Shown piece by piece: positions 27,373 through 40,748 of a stretch of 64,000 bases of DNA. The notes beneath the pieces are model-generated. The model was given only the letters and a program-made list of their open reading frames with translations. It did not search any database and had not been told where the DNA came from. The stretch is from Zerene cesonia (Eukaryota > Arthropoda > Insecta > Lepidoptera > Pieridae). The stretch lies in the NCBI RefSeq assembly GCF_012273895.1, contig NC_052102.1, forward strand, positions 2,688,917-2,752,916. The letters are read 5' to 3'. The stretch's first letter is position 1, and each line of letters begins with the position of its first letter. The position numbers were made by a program, and so were the translations under genes.

Positions 27373-28372
27373 NNNNNNNNNNNNNNNNNNNNNNNNNNNN
27401 NNNNNNNNNNNNNNNNNNNNNNNNNNNNNNNNNNNNNNNNNNNNNNNNNNNNNNNNNNNNNNNNNNNNNNNNNNNNNNNNNNNNNNNNNNNNNNNNNNNN
27501 NNNNNNNNNNNNNNNNNNNNNNNNNNNNNNNNNNNNNNNNNNNNNNNNNNNNNNNNNNNNNNNNNNNNNNNNNNNNNNNNNNNNNNNNNNNNNNNNNNNN
27601 NNNNNNNNNNNNNNNNNNNNNNNNNNNNNNNNNNNNNNNNNNNNNNNNNNNNNNNNNNNNNNNNNNNNNNNNNNNNNNNNNNNNNNNNNNNNNNNNNNNN
27701 NNNNNNNNNNNNNNNNNNNNNNNNNNNNNNNNNNNNNNNNNNNNNNNNNNNNNNNNNNNNNNNNNNNNNNNNNNNNNNNNNNNNNNNNNNNNNNNNNNNN
27801 NNNNNNNNNNNNNNNNNNNNNNNNNNNNNNNNNNNNNNNNNNNNNNNNNNNNNNNNNNNNNNNNNNNNNNNNNNNNNNNNNNNNNNNNNNNNNNNNNNNN
27901 NNNNNNNNNNNNNNNNNNNNNNNNNNNNNNNNNNNNNNNNNNNNNNNNNNNNNNNNNNNNNNNNNNNNNNNNNNNNNNNNNNNNNNNNNNNNNNNNNNNN
28001 NNNNNNNNNNNNNNNNNNNNNNNNNNNNNNNNNNNNNNNNNNNNNNNNNNNNNNNNNNNNNNNNNNNNNNNNNNNNNNNNNNNNNNNNNNNNNNNNNNNN
28101 NNNNNNNNNNNNNNNNNNNNNNNNNNNNNNNNNNNNNNNNNNNNNNNNNNNNNNNNNNNNNNNNNNNNNNNNNNNNNNNNNNNNNNNNNNNNNNNNNNNN
28201 NNNNNNNNNNNNNNNNNNNNNNNNNNNNNNNNNNNNNNNNNNNNNNNNNNNNNNNNNNNNNNNNNNNNNNNNNNNNNNNNNNNNNNNNNNNNNNNNNNNN
28301 NNNNNNNNNNNNNNNNNNNNNNNNNNNNNNNNNNNNNNNNNNNNNNNNNNNNNNNNNNNNNNNNNNNNNNNN
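27373..28372. other. Assembly gap of exactly 1000 N
   Basis: Run of N from 27373 to 28372. The round length indicates a placeholder rather than a measured distance. Sequence on its left is a retroelement fragment; on its right a Gly/Pro-rich open stretch. Confidence 0.99.
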
Positions 28373-28440
28373 GTTACCATGACCGCTACCGTAGCCAGGA
28401 CTAGCGGGGCTGCCGGGTACTAGGGGCCTGGTTAGTGGTG
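28373..28440 (-). other. Possible partial exon, Gly/Pro-rich, cut by the gap
   Basis: Minus strand from about 28440 down to 28373 is open and reads TPLTRPLVPGSPASPGYGSG and onwards. It is preceded by a possible acceptor (...ttatgataag). The GC content and low-complexity P/G/S composition differ from the AT-rich surroundings and resemble a secreted or cuticle-type protein, but the stretch is only about 22 codons. It could equally be chance or repeat sequence. Confidence 0.2.
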
Positions 28441-31232
28441 TACTTATCATAATAAACAAAATTTATTCTGATTTAAAAAATGTTGTCTAGTCAGCATTAT
28501 ATTAATCATTATCGTTGATATATGTAGGAAACGAATTATTAAAATTATGTTTTATATACTAATTAGAAAATAATAAAATTGTTTATGTATTGATAGATAT
28601 TTTTAAATTCCCGTTGCCTTGGGGTTTTTGCATAACACTCAGAATTGGTTTTTAACGCCATCGTCTAAACGATGAACATTATTTTGTATATTTTTCTTAC
28701 TAAAACAATTTTTATACACTTTATAACTTCTGAATGAGAGTCCGATCCAAATAATTTAGAGTGTTACTCATACCTCGATAGCAAAACGGTTATGTCACCT
28801 TATTTATGAAATAATTTAAATGTATAAGGATTCATATTTTGATACCCATTTCGCCAATTTAAAATTCCACGCACATTTTAACTTTGAACAAAAACTGTTA
28901 TTGTGGCTCAGCTATATTAGATAAGTGGACATACGTTTTCGAATTTTTTGACAAATACGAGTAGGTACCATTAATTCATAGCATCAGTAATAATATTATT
29001 TTATATATCATCACACAGCACGCAAACTCGTGTCTTTTATTGCTAACATTTTGATATCTTAGGTTAAATTGTAAATTAGGTAGGTCCAGATAATATTTAT
29101 CAATAAAATGATCTCGATTTATTTCAAAACATATCAGATAGTTTATTCAAGGATGATACATATATTTGTTTTCAAACGAAGAAAGGTTTTTTCGAATCAG
29201 TCAAGAAGTTTTGAGTGAAATCGCAAATCTTTCCTCTTTAAAATATTATTATTACTAGTTGCGTCCACACTTACCAGCATAAGTAAGTCTGCCCCTTAAC
29301 CCAATGTTTCTGGGAATGAGAAATTGTCTAAGTTACTTCTTATTATATCTCCTATCTGTCAATGAAAGTCTCGTCAAAATCAGTAGGTACAGCCGTTCTA
29401 GAGATTATCCAGAACAAACAGACTGGAAGAAAGATAAACAAAGAGACAAAAATAGTCATAAATACTATTTTGCTATATTTACCGAATAGATAGATTAAGT
29501 AAAAATCAGTTATTTTAATATTACAAGCAGACACTCCGATTTTATTGATATAGATTATTAGTTTAGATAACACAATCTCACTAAAAATCAATAATATCAA
29601 TAAAATAAATATCAATGGAATATTAAAAACCAACTTAGCATGTTAAATATTGACTAATTTATGTTACACACCAAGCTAAAAAACCAAAATCATTAGTATG
29701 AAACAGGATGCGACGATTTTACCTAAGAACGCTTTATTAAAAATCTTTTCATATGTAAATAGTGTTTGTATTGCGAAGTTATTACCATACATTTAGTAAT
29801 CGTTTATCGCTATAGTAGAAGACAGTTGTTAATCGATCTTCACCCAACTGGTAACCAGATAAGAACTACATTGTTTTATGAAATATATTAACTAAAGAAA
29901 AGTGTTCATGGCATGTTCATGTATTTTTATGTACCTGACTTCACCATAATTCCCTCCAAGTAAACGCTCGACAGTCATACATTTTATATCTTTTTCTTAC
30001 ATTAAGTTTTTTTTCATCATACACTTATACAAATTGAACTATTTTAATACACTGTAATAGATTGTTAAATATAGCTTGCAATAAATGTTTTGAGTTTGAG
30101 TTGAGTTTACACAGTTCTTTTGTACGGTTTAGCAAATCCGTGTGTTGATATGTTCGAAAATTAATCGTTCAAATTTGAAAACAGCCGCTTATCTGCTTAA
30201 AAGAAAACAACGTTCATCTTTTTTAATGTTAACCTGCTTTCCTTGTAAAACTGGAAAAGCAAGACGAGTCAAATATTTTTGTTCCCTCGAACGATTAGTC
30301 ATGAAACATATGGTCCTTATGCAGATGAATGCAATAAATATTAATATATGAAGTTGTTACAAACAGGGTTGAGGTTATGTAACAGTGTCAAGATCTTAAC
30401 ATGATACTCTCATTTATTATTGTTATTGTAATAACATATTATTAATTTAATATATGAAGGCACATCAATGTATTCAACCGCATGATATCGATCAATCAGA
30501 TACATTTTTCACGCCTCACTCAAACCACAGATAAAACAATAAAGAATCTTTTATGGATCTTTTTGCTCAGGTAACACTTCGTATTTAATGATAAAGTTGT
30601 ATTAAATTGCCAAGAATTACGTTGATTGTGAATATAACAAAGTTAAAAATTTTATTTACTTTTTTATGAATATATATAAAATAATACCTCTCTAGGTGCA
30701 AGTATCATTCTCTATGGAGACGCAGAAACGCGCAGACGCTAATTGAAAAGAAGTTTCGATACGTTTATAAATGTTAATAGAATGAATACCTTGTACGAAA
30801 TTTCAATTCATTTGTGTTAAAATGATTTTTGTGTTAAATGAATAAATTTAAAAACGACTCGATCGATTTCAATTTTTTTTTTTAGAATGCTACACCTTTA
30901 TCATAGGCAATTATTTTAGACCTAGGCGCAGCCGCGAATACTGGCTAGTTATATAATATTTTAGATCTTATTATAAATAAATCAATTTTAATGCGTCATA
31001 CGATAAAGCTCCTTTGATAATAATATCTTCGTAATTATGCATACTTCGCCGCACATCCGCATGGACTTAGATATATTATTTTATAATGAAATCTTTATGC
31101 GCACCTGTTCGAATATTATTGACCTGGTGTAAAACTGTGTTGTGTAATTTTATTGTTTTTAGATATATGAAACTTAGAATGCCAGTTTAATATTAAAATT
31201 ATTTATGGAAATTTATAATAACTATGTACACT

Positions 31233-31390
31233 AATAATATGAAGTTGAAAAGTTAGTTTGTATAAACGCGGTAATCACAGGAACAACAGAACCGATTTCA
31301 AATATTATTTCACCATTATATAAGTAGTTGAATTCAGAGTGCTATAGGCTATATATATACCTCGGGCGATAACCCTCCAAAGGATGGAAT
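31233..31390. repeat. Probable interspersed repeat
   Basis: Starts actaataatatgaagttgaa and contains acagaaccgatttcaaatat and tacctcgggcgataaccct. Typical head and middle blocks of non-coding lepidopteran repeats; no second copy in the window. Confidence 0.35.
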
Positions 31391-31937
31391 GTGAACGAAA
31401 TAAATAAACAATTATTAATGAGATTAAAAAAAAATAGTAAAAGACAAAGCATGCATGCATGTTTTTGAAACTAGAACATAAATAAAGCTTAATTTAAAAT
31501 AAAAAAAATACTGTTTTATACAACAATCTTTATTTTGTTACTTGTCTATAGATTTAACAGTTTAAACTTTGAGAACACATCATAAAATAAATTAGTTAAG
31601 ACAAGTATTAGTTATAACTAATATTTGAAGCCAATTTGTACAATCTAACGGTAAGTTATCTCGTGATACAGGACAATAGAATACGGATGTGAACTTTCTT
31701 GTTTTGCTGATTATCTAACAAGGTAATATCAATGGCAATGAACCAAGAAACAGTAGAAATACCACGACAATGAATCGCCACGCACGCTCGGTTAGCTATT
31801 TAAGCGCTGGAAGAAATAACTCACATAAATACCATAGGCTTATAACGCTAGACGTCGCTTTATTACATCAAGAGTTCCGGTTAGTCTTTGGTACGCATCT
31901 TGCAATCTCTGTCGAAATATGTCGCTAGGTCCTTACA

Positions 31938-31946
<9 letters not shown>

Positions 31947-31974
<28 letters not shown>

Positions 31975-32110
31975 TCCTTACATAATGGGGTCGTGGACTA
32001 AGCAGCTCCCGTGACCGTTTCACTAAAGCGGCTGGACGGAACACAGTGGGGTTTTAGTCGGTAGGAATCCGACATAACCCACGGCTCCTTTCCCCCCGGA
32101 GGCCGTGTGT
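31947..32110. mobile_element. Poly(A) tract and non-LTR 3' UTR-like fragment
   Basis: A run of about 25 A at 31947-31971. After it come aagcggctggacggaacaca, gtggggttttagtcggtagg, aatccgacataacccacggc and ccccggaggccgtgtg. I recognise this block as a recurrent lepidopteran retroelement tail, but cannot assign a clade. Confidence 0.45.
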
Positions 32111-33480
32111 ATCTATGTAAGATTTCCCCATTAAAAAAAAAGAAACCTTCAGCAGCGCAATCAAAGGAAAAGACAGACAGTCCCGGGGTTTTACCTTCAC
32201 AGTTACCGTTCCTGACTTTCCATGATAAAATTTATATTAAACTAAAAACTGTTGCGCTGCAAACTACATATTATGTACCAATTCACGAATGCCATCCATA
32301 TCGGTTCAGTGGGTTAGGCGTGAAGAAAAGACAGAGGTACTCTCGTATTAATAATAATCAACTGACTTCTTTTTTTGTTGGTACCGTCAGCACTTTCGAC
32401 TGGGTGAACTGAATTTGATGATTTGAAAGCTGGTGCCTTCCGCTTGTTTCCATTTAAATTTGGTCTAGTTCTGACTTTAAGACGCCGCTGTTTCAGTTTT
32501 TTTTAATTAGTAGGGAAATTTTATAAAAGAAGGTCATGTTAGTTACACTACTTAAAACGTAAGAACTGATTTTTAGTTGATTGGTTTTATCTTCGCATGG
32601 ATTAGCCTATTGACTGTTTAAATATTTGAAAATCTTACGTAATAAGTCTACCCGAATGGAGCCCGGGTGGACAGTTAGCGATATACGAGTATAAATGCTA
32701 CCACTGACCATTCGCCAGATCGATACAGTTTTATGAATGAAAGAAAAACATCTCAAAGTTCATATAAACTTAAGGTGTTACAAATTGTATTGTTTATATG
32801 CATAATTAATTAAAATATTGAATTGCAACATCAGTTTGTGACGTAGTAAGGGGACGTAGTATGGAACTGATTTAAAAAATTATTTCACCAAAATAAAGCA
32901 ACGTGATCTGTATCTTATAGCAGACAATTAAATAATTACTAAGTTAGTTATGGGCTATATTTTTATTTCGGATAAACCCATATATCGTATATAAATGAAA
33001 ATGTTTACAAATAGCGCAATTATAAGATCAACGTATAAATACTGAATATGATTGCATATTATCATTAACTATAATGTGTGTGCATAATTGTGCTTTAAAT
33101 TATAGCTGCATGTATACAAATATAAACACATAATATTGATAACTACTGTAAAACTGCAAGGCTTTTGATTGAAATTCTTCGGAAGAAGACATCACATTAA
33201 AACATTCAAATTATCGTTTTATCTCGTGTCAGTAATGTCCAAAATCTATTACTTGTAAGAATACGCTCATAAATAAACTTTACCCAATAGACGCATAAGC
33301 AGAGTTTAATTCAGACAATATCTGTATTAAATCATTTTTGTTGGTGAGATAATAAAGAACTAGACTAGAAGAAAAGAAAAGAAATATGTTCATGGGCGTT
33401 GGTGCTCGTTCACCACAACTATCTCGGTTGTCCATTGAAAAAAAATAAAGGTATGAAAGCATAATGTACAATAATGACTC

Positions 33481-33640
33481 TCCCTATATCTGCTTAGATC
33501 TTTGAAACTTCGCACGATATACATATACAGATTTCAATGCGCTTTTTTATACATAGAGTGATCAAAAGGAAGGTTTATAAACGTTCATAACACGCATCAA
33601 TGGACCCGACCGAAACCGGGGCGGTTTGCTGGTATCAATA
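33481..33640. repeat. Decayed relative of the 45105 repeat
   Basis: Shares the order ccctatatctgcttagatct, then gtgatcaaaaggaaggttta, then gaccgaaaccggggcggttt with the 45105 copy. Intergenic. Confidence 0.45.
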
Positions 33641-34214
33641 TAAATTGCATGGTAACAGTTTGATTAAATCAATATTAATAAATTTATTTCGCAATTATAA
33701 TGTATACATTCCTTTCTTATAAGCCAATATAAAAACTTTATTTCAGGATTAAAATACTTATAGTTCAGGTTTTTTATTTGATATGTAACGTATAATCGAA
33801 TACGCTGCTAATAAAATCGCGTCAATAGTCGTTCTAAACAAATCTGAATCTTGTTTCTTGTGGCACTATAAATATTTAGTAGACAGCGCGACGCTAGCAT
33901 GCGAACTTTAGCAACATCCGCTTGCGGTCATCTTGTCTAAAAACACGAACCTATTTTAAATTATAACCTTTTAATAATATAATATAAGTGTAGTTTTAAA
34001 ATAATAAGTTTAAAAATTTTGAATTGTATTCATGATATCAAGTTATGCACGTTTTAATGTCATTTTAGCTGCTATTCTAAACATATCCACCCAATGATAC
34101 ATAACGACAAGTTTTAAGAGAAGTTTGAAATAAAACTGCGTTTGATTCTAGATACAGATAACTTGGCAGAAGGTTATTTATTACACATGTATGCACGAGA
34201 AATTTATGAAATAA

Positions 34215-34423
34215 CTAACTGCGCCCCACTGTTTCACCCGCGTAAGTCCGTATCCCGTTGGAATATCGGGATAATAAATGGCCTATATGTTATTCCAATT
34301 GTCCAGCTATCTACGTACCAAATTTCATAGCAATCGGTTCAGTAGTCATTGCGTGAAAGAGCAATAAACACACAAACAAACTTCCCTTCCTTACAAACTT
34401 TCGCATTTATAATATTAGTAGGA
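34215..34423 (-). mobile_element. Helitron-like short element (Lep1-type), copy 3
   Basis: Same family as at 12900, with the 3' terminus degraded to CTAACTGCGCCCC as read on the plus strand. A short tandem of tagtagga units follows the other end (34415-34435). Confidence 0.78.
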
Positions 34424-34447
34424 TGTTAGTAGGAAGGATAATAGTAT

Positions 34448-34570
34448 AGAGTATTAACTGGTAAACATTGTGTTGCTAGATCACTCTTATTACTAAGGGG
34501 TATAAAAAGTATATTACATTATCTCAATTCTACCAAATGTACACATGACATTTCATAAAAATTAATAAAA
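34448..34570. repeat. Degraded copy of the CTAGCTGACCCGG family
   Basis: Matches the 19375 repeat at gtaaacattgtgttgctaga / actcttattactaaggggta and at caaatgtacacatgacattt. It lies right after Lep1 copy 3. Confidence 0.45.
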
Positions 34571-36129
34571 AAAATTCCTATGAGTACGGCAATTGGCAAT
34601 AGATCACTATGATACGAATTTTTTTTTTTATATATATGATAATTTTTTCGAATTCCTTTCTTCGAAAAATGTCCTTGAGGCATCATTTAACCCGGATGAG
34701 AAAAATTATCGAAGCGCGGAACCGCGTCCATCAATATTTATGAGTTAGGAATGCGCACAAAAACAATACATCCGCGATAATTCGACTGATCTAGTATATC
34801 GATTATATCTTCGATCTAATCTGAATTTTTTTCCAAATCAAGTGTCCCAAGACCAATCAACACTTCAAACGAAGCGGATATTGAACCAGATGAGCTAAAT
34901 TTAAATTGTGGCGATACAACTTTGCGAACCAATTATTCAACATGTGCGTATATGAGTGAGGTAAAACAGTTATTGTAAAGAGAAAATCAAATACTTTACG
35001 ATACGGTCAATAAAACAATTGAAGCAAGTTTAGTCAACAGCATAAAGTAATCTGATCTTTAACGACGACGCAACACTATACATAAGCCTATAGAGAATCT
35101 TGTATTAACTATAAGATGAAGTAGAAATAATGTATTAGTGATAAAATTAATTTCAGTGTCATCAAACTTTAATGTTTCCACAAAATAATTGGCCAACAAA
35201 AACATTAACCCTTGACTTTCATACGACCTACCTGACAATGAAAATCGGTGTGGTACTGTTCTCGTAATGGAGAACTAAATACCAATAAAAACATGATCAT
35301 ATTGTTATGATCAGCATGATATACGTGAGTTTAACGACCTTGTGCCAATGATTAGACGTTATCTGGTCACCGTGTGTTGCTGAGCCATGTCCAACCACAT
35401 TCATGTACATGTCAGGGTTAATTGACACCTCCATGCGAATTCATAATGAGGAAGTGAATGGCCGAAATCATGCTTTCTTTTTTTTAATTTGTCTCTTGAC
35501 TTTACTGTGTCAATAAATAACTGTGTGTCTGTTCATTATTTCCTTCTTGCATGTAGAGAAAACCTAAAATTGATTTTATATAGTCAAATTACAGTTTTTT
35601 GTCTCTCAGCCTTCTTTCGTTTAACTTCTGATCATGTCATCCTTTCTAGTTTAGTTCAGGAACATTATAATTGTATGTATAAAATTAAAATTGACTGTCC
35701 TCGTTCGTGGTTCGCACTATATAATATAATTACTTGCAATCAATAAATATTTTATTTATCGAACATTTATGTGAATTGTTGCCCAATTATCCTCCTTTGA
35801 TTTATGAACTGCGTTTTGTGAATATAATACATGATTGATTTGATTTAATTTAAATCTCATTACATTTTCTATTTATGACCGCTTTATTGTATATAAATTA
35901 CCAACATTGTCGCATTAGTGACTATAGCATAATATGTATTTAGGTATATGGCATGCAGACATATAATAATTACATATGGACTTAATTGTCATGATTTGAT
36001 ACCATGTTTATGTGAAGGGCACGATTTCACAGATAATAGAATGTGTACGGGGTTACCGTATATAAAAAAAAATCATCGATAATATGTGTTAAAAAATAAC
36101 AAATATATGTAAAATATATAAATATCTGA

Positions 36130-36395
36130 ATACGTGATTTTTTACGCACCACGTGCCATGAACATAGTGGATCGCTTGATGGTAACTGGTAGGCGACCCC
36201 ACCGCGCATGAACCTTCTCAGAGGTAAGGCCCGTTGCCCGCTTTTAAAGGAGAAAGGATAAGAAATAGATAAACGTCAGGAGTAACGGATTGGGCTGGGA
36301 AAGTAGAGGAAAAGTATACAGGCCTCTGGCTCACACATACCAGGGGTACCATTCCCCCTGCGAGCTAGCCTAATTCGTTCCGAAGAGTGCACAAT
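36130..36395 (-). mobile_element. Degraded reverse SINE copy
   Basis: Reads gatcgcttgatggtaactgg, tctcagaggtaaggcccgtt, gcccgcttttaaaggagaaa, caggcctctggctcacacat and ends attcgttccgaagagtgcac. This is the order of blocks of the 14370 SINE on the minus strand. Older than copies A and B. Confidence 0.55.
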
Positions 36396-38473
36396 TTTAA
36401 TATTACAATTCCACGTTTAATATAATCCAATGCATTCTTATACGTATTACGTATATATACATAAATGTATTAAATACGCACCCCTTTTGAAATACTGGTT
36501 TGACATTACGTTGTGTGTAACGCAGTAGGTACCTAAGAGAACGTTGTACATTGTACACATTATATATATTACACTATAATATATATATGCTTATATGTTT
36601 ATATTAGAAGCATAATATATATTGTGCTCCCATTGTAAACGTAATAATATGCAATACACGTGTTAATGTAGTCGATATGAAAATGATAATATTCATGTTC
36701 GACTAATTTTAAATCGTTAGTAAATTAAATATTTATGAAGGCTCAAATTATTACCCATTCCGAATTTCTACATATGGAAATCCCAACAAAATTATCGCTG
36801 ATCGATTATATTTATTTTCGTATGTAATTGGCTTTTTAGAACGTCCAATATGAGAAGATGACTCGCACGAGATCCGCCAGCATTTATTTGCTTTTAACTG
36901 AATGTTGGCTAAATTGCTGCGGTTAAATGACGCGATTATTTTTTCTACTTACTATTATTTTCCGCGACGTAATGGGAATGGAATTGACGAACTGTGTAAT
37001 TTTCTTTACGTGTACGTACTTATACTTTTTGCAATGTTCTTAATATGTTATCGTTCTGCTATATTTTTTGGTAATAAGACAACCGGATAAACCGAATAAC
37101 TTCAACATTAAATGGAGATAAAATATACATACCTAAACTGTTTGTTTCGTAACATATTACGTTATATTATTTATTTGACTAAGTTCAAACACACCATTAT
37201 ATATGTACAATATATGCAAATTTAGAAGTTACATAATAAAATGTTGACCTAGGCCGGGTACTACCAGGATGTGACTGAAGTTTTTCAATTGTTTATGTTA
37301 ATAAAGAACTTCAGATCAAACTCTTGGTTTCTTATAATATTTAAATTTAAATACAACGCAATTTCAATATGACATGGCATGGTTGCGGAACTAGCCTCAA
37401 AATTCTTAGCTGCATAGTTTATAATAACTTTAAAATAATTGGATGGAGCTCTCTGTAGAGATCTGCCAACCGAGTAGTTTTGACTCGTAATTTTGACAGA
37501 TCACATTCCTTGCATAATTTAACGTTCGAGGGGTGTCGATTACAAGTCTGGATTTTACGAAAAATTAACAAGATTTCGCCATTTGAAAATTTAGATAATA
37601 ATAACGTGAGAATTTTTAACATTCCATTGATCTCTGGTATCAGATTACACGCCAATAACCGACCCATGTAGAATTTTATAATTTTTAATACAAAAATGTA
37701 TGGAATGTAGTTTTAGTTTAAATAAGCAAATGAGTTAGTTTGTACATAATCTTTATTGATAGATATGTATAGGTATAATAAGATTTATTGAATATCCTTT
37801 CTATAAATAAGTAATGACTCATGACAGGAATAAATAATATTAAGTATTTAGGAGAGGTGTACAGCAGAGCATGTGTAGAAATATTAAATCCACTTGCTTG
37901 TTATGCATAAAGCTAGTAAACATACAACGAAGAAGAAGAAAATTCTTAGTCATATAACAGAATAATCCCATTGCCGCGGTGATAAATATAAATTCTCGGA
38001 GATTCTACTTTAATACCAAGTATTCGTTTCGATATTATCTTTTCCATTTATTTTTTGCACTGTTTTCCCACGACTACGATTACGGAACAGTCGAGTCAGC
38101 GATTAGGTATATCGATAACCGGAGTACCTATGTACTTAACTATCATTAAACGGAAGTCTTATAGCAAATCCTTTTACTCGGTGGTAGTTCCAAGTTCGTT
38201 CAACATTTGTTTAACAAATGCGAAGATAAAAGTTCACGGCCACACGAAACGCTCAACAAGGAGACTCGAAAGCTCGGTAGAGCGAGGCGTGTCTAGATTC
38301 CTAACTCGTAGGTTGCATCCGGGCCGCAGGGATCAGGTTACAGCGGAGGCTTGAGTGCGAATGTCAAGGAACCCTATATTATGCGGATCGCGGCGAGGGT
38401 TTGCGTCACGCCGCGTGCCACTGCGGCCTGCGGCTGCCACCGGCGGCCGGCGCTACGATCAGTCGCAGCCGAA

Positions 38474-40445
38474 ATGTCTGCGCGAACGCCTGCCCGCTGC
38501 CACAGCATCCTCGCTGTGCTTTTGCTCCTCGCAGCTTACACACGTAAGTGATTCAGACATACAAGTTATGCGCATCTTTGAGCTTCATGACAATATTAAT
38601 CAGGACGACAACGATAAATGTTTTATCTTATATGTATTTACATATCTACACAATGCGGTTGGAAATGAATATATGAATTTTATTTTTATTTTCATTTACA
38701 GATGAGGAAAAAATTTCATGCGTTAAAGATGGGCTGTTCGCCGACTACGATTCTGATTGTGAAAAATATGTGCGGTGTGTAAATGGAAAAGTGAAAGGAC
38801 GTTACACTTGTGCCCCGGGAAGAGTGTTTAGTGAAGTTGCGGGTGCGTGTATAATGAGCCCGAGTCGCAGTTGTACGCAGCGTATTTGCGCGCCCGGAGA
38901 TACGTTTGCTTATACGACACCAACAACTGCATGCCGCCACTACTATCGATGCGAAAACGGTACAGTCACAGATCACACCTGCCCACCTGGGTCTTGGTTT
39001 GATACAGACCGCCAAGCGTGCTCTCGAGGCGCAGGTACATGTTATGAACCCGTTTGTGCTGGCTTACCTAACGGCAAATATCCTGATTCGTCTAATGAAT
39101 GTCGACGGATTCTGCATTGTCGTGGATCGGAAGTGAGAGCAGTGGAATCTTGTCAGGGGGTTTGCACCAATGATTGTCCAGCCCCACGATCGACAGCAAT
39201 ACCTATACCAGTTGGAGATGCTGACTTTTGTTCTGATGAAGCATGCGCTTCGCTGTGTCAGAACGCTGCTGACGGTGCTTACGCTGATCGTTCGACGGGT
39301 TGTCGCGAATACTTTGTGTGTAAAGCGCATGGAGTTATTGGACGCGGGGTGTGTGAACCGGGCTTCTTATTTTCGGGATCCGGTTGCGAGCCTGCAGAAT
39401 TGAGCTACTGCCCACCACCGGCAAGAAGCCCTTGCTTTAACCGACAGGACGGTCGATATAGAGATTGGAAAAGCTGTTCATCTTATTACGATTGCCGTCG
39501 TGGAAGAGTAGTCTCTCGAGGGATGTGTGAACAAGGAAAGGTTTTCGATGGCGCGAAGTGTGTATCACAGAACAGCTTTTATTGTAAAGGACCCGAAATG
39601 TCTAAACTTTGTCAAGGAATGCCTAGTGGGACTTATCAACATCTAGAGTCCAACTGCAGCCAATATTATCACTGTGAGGGATCACTACAGACTTTATTTG
39701 CGTGTCCATTTGGTGAAGTGTATGACGGTGTAAAATGTGTGCCTTCTTCGCAACATTTATGTCCTAATTTAGAGAGAGACTCTTGCTATGGCCGTTCCGA
39801 CGGTCGTTATAGAGCGAAAGATGCAAGTTGTCGGGCCTTTTATGCATGTATAAACGGGGAAAAAGCAATGTATGCCTGCCCAACGGGACATGTTTTTGAT
39901 GGAGAATCCTGCATACCAGAACGTCTTGACCTATGTCCATCAAAAGACTATTCATGTTCAGGACTCAGTGATGGATACCATGCTGAAATTGATTCTAATT
40001 GTCACAGGTAAATCTTCTTCTAAAAATTAATACCATTTAATCCCGAATTATGGAAAAGTTATAAGTACAATAATAGTACTTTAATATTTCACTCTAAAAC
40101 ATCTATATTCTTGTTGTAATTTAACCATTGCATTGTTACTATTGCAGATACTTTTTCTGCGAGGGCGGAGATCGTCTTGCAACGCTATCCTGTCTAGGAG
40201 GAAAAATTTTCGACGGCCACGCGTGCGTAGAACCATCGCGTCACGAATGTGGAGGGCCGAGAAAGGAGCACATAGATCACGGGAAACATTGCGGACACAA
40301 TGGCTTCTTTGTTGTCGCCGGCACCGAGTGCAAGAATTATTACTTCTGTTTGGGCGGCCAAAGGACATACCTCACTTGCCCTATAGGCCAAGTATTCAAT
40401 GGACAGATTTGCGTCCCATACGAACAGTACGTGTGCCCTGATTGA
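38474..40445 (+). CDS. Secreted protein with nine chitin-binding peritrophin-A (CBM14) modules
   Basis: Exons 38474-38543, 38702-40007, 40148-40445, with donors gtaagt and gtaaat and acceptors ttacag and ttgcag; 557 residues. The start MSARTPARCH is chosen because SILAVLLLLAAYT right after it makes a signal peptide that the first intron splits off. The mature part is almost only six-cysteine modules (C-x12-15-C-x5-C-x9-10-C-x10-12-C-x6-8-C) with aromatic YYxC/FxC positions. Their first cysteines are at residues 30, 86, 142, 209, 268, 327, 385, 442 and 507. Module 3 lacks the PxGxxF segment and is followed by a linker with extra cysteines (residues 174-205). The family binds chitin in the gut peritrophic matrix or cuticle. 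No transmembrane segment or mucin-like linker was seen. The exact orthologue was not identified. Confidence 0.93.
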
Positions 40446-40742
40446 ACCAAACGGTAAATATTGGTCTATTTATCATGGCTAAGCTACTCGAGCTAAGGGG
40501 AGGAGTCCACGGTGTACCTGATCTAAAGACTGTGAATACAAATACAATTTTGTCACAGTATAGAATAATTCATATAACTTATATTTTAGTCGTATATTTC
40601 AATCTACCTCGATGTATGCAATGATAGGCGCTTTATACTCATTATTTTATTGGCATAAAAACTTTAAGCATCCTATATAGGTATAACTATTTCTAGTAAT
40701 TACAATAGCTATATAAAGTTAAGTTACAAACGCATTATCTCA

Positions 40743-40748
40743 AATAAA
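40743..40748 (+). terminator. Candidate poly(A) signal of the chitin-binding gene
   Basis: AATAAA about 300 bases after the stop codon at 40443-40445, followed by A- and T-rich sequence. It is the first AATAAA downstream that I found on this strand. Confidence 0.45.

Larger units (their letters stand above)
25091..38473. other. 13 kb without a supported gene, upstream of the chitin-binding gene
   Basis: AT-rich and repeat-bearing, interrupted by the 27373-28372 gap. Besides the listed repeats I see a short Gly/Pro-rich open stretch at the right gap edge and a 50-codon open stretch near 34826-34979. No conserved domain was recognised. The promoter of the gene starting at 38474 should lie at the right end, but no core motif is clear. 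Confidence 0.5.

Noticed and set aside
27264..28459. Very long open frames on both strands across the first gap
   Set aside because: They consist almost entirely of N; only the few flanking codons are real sequence.
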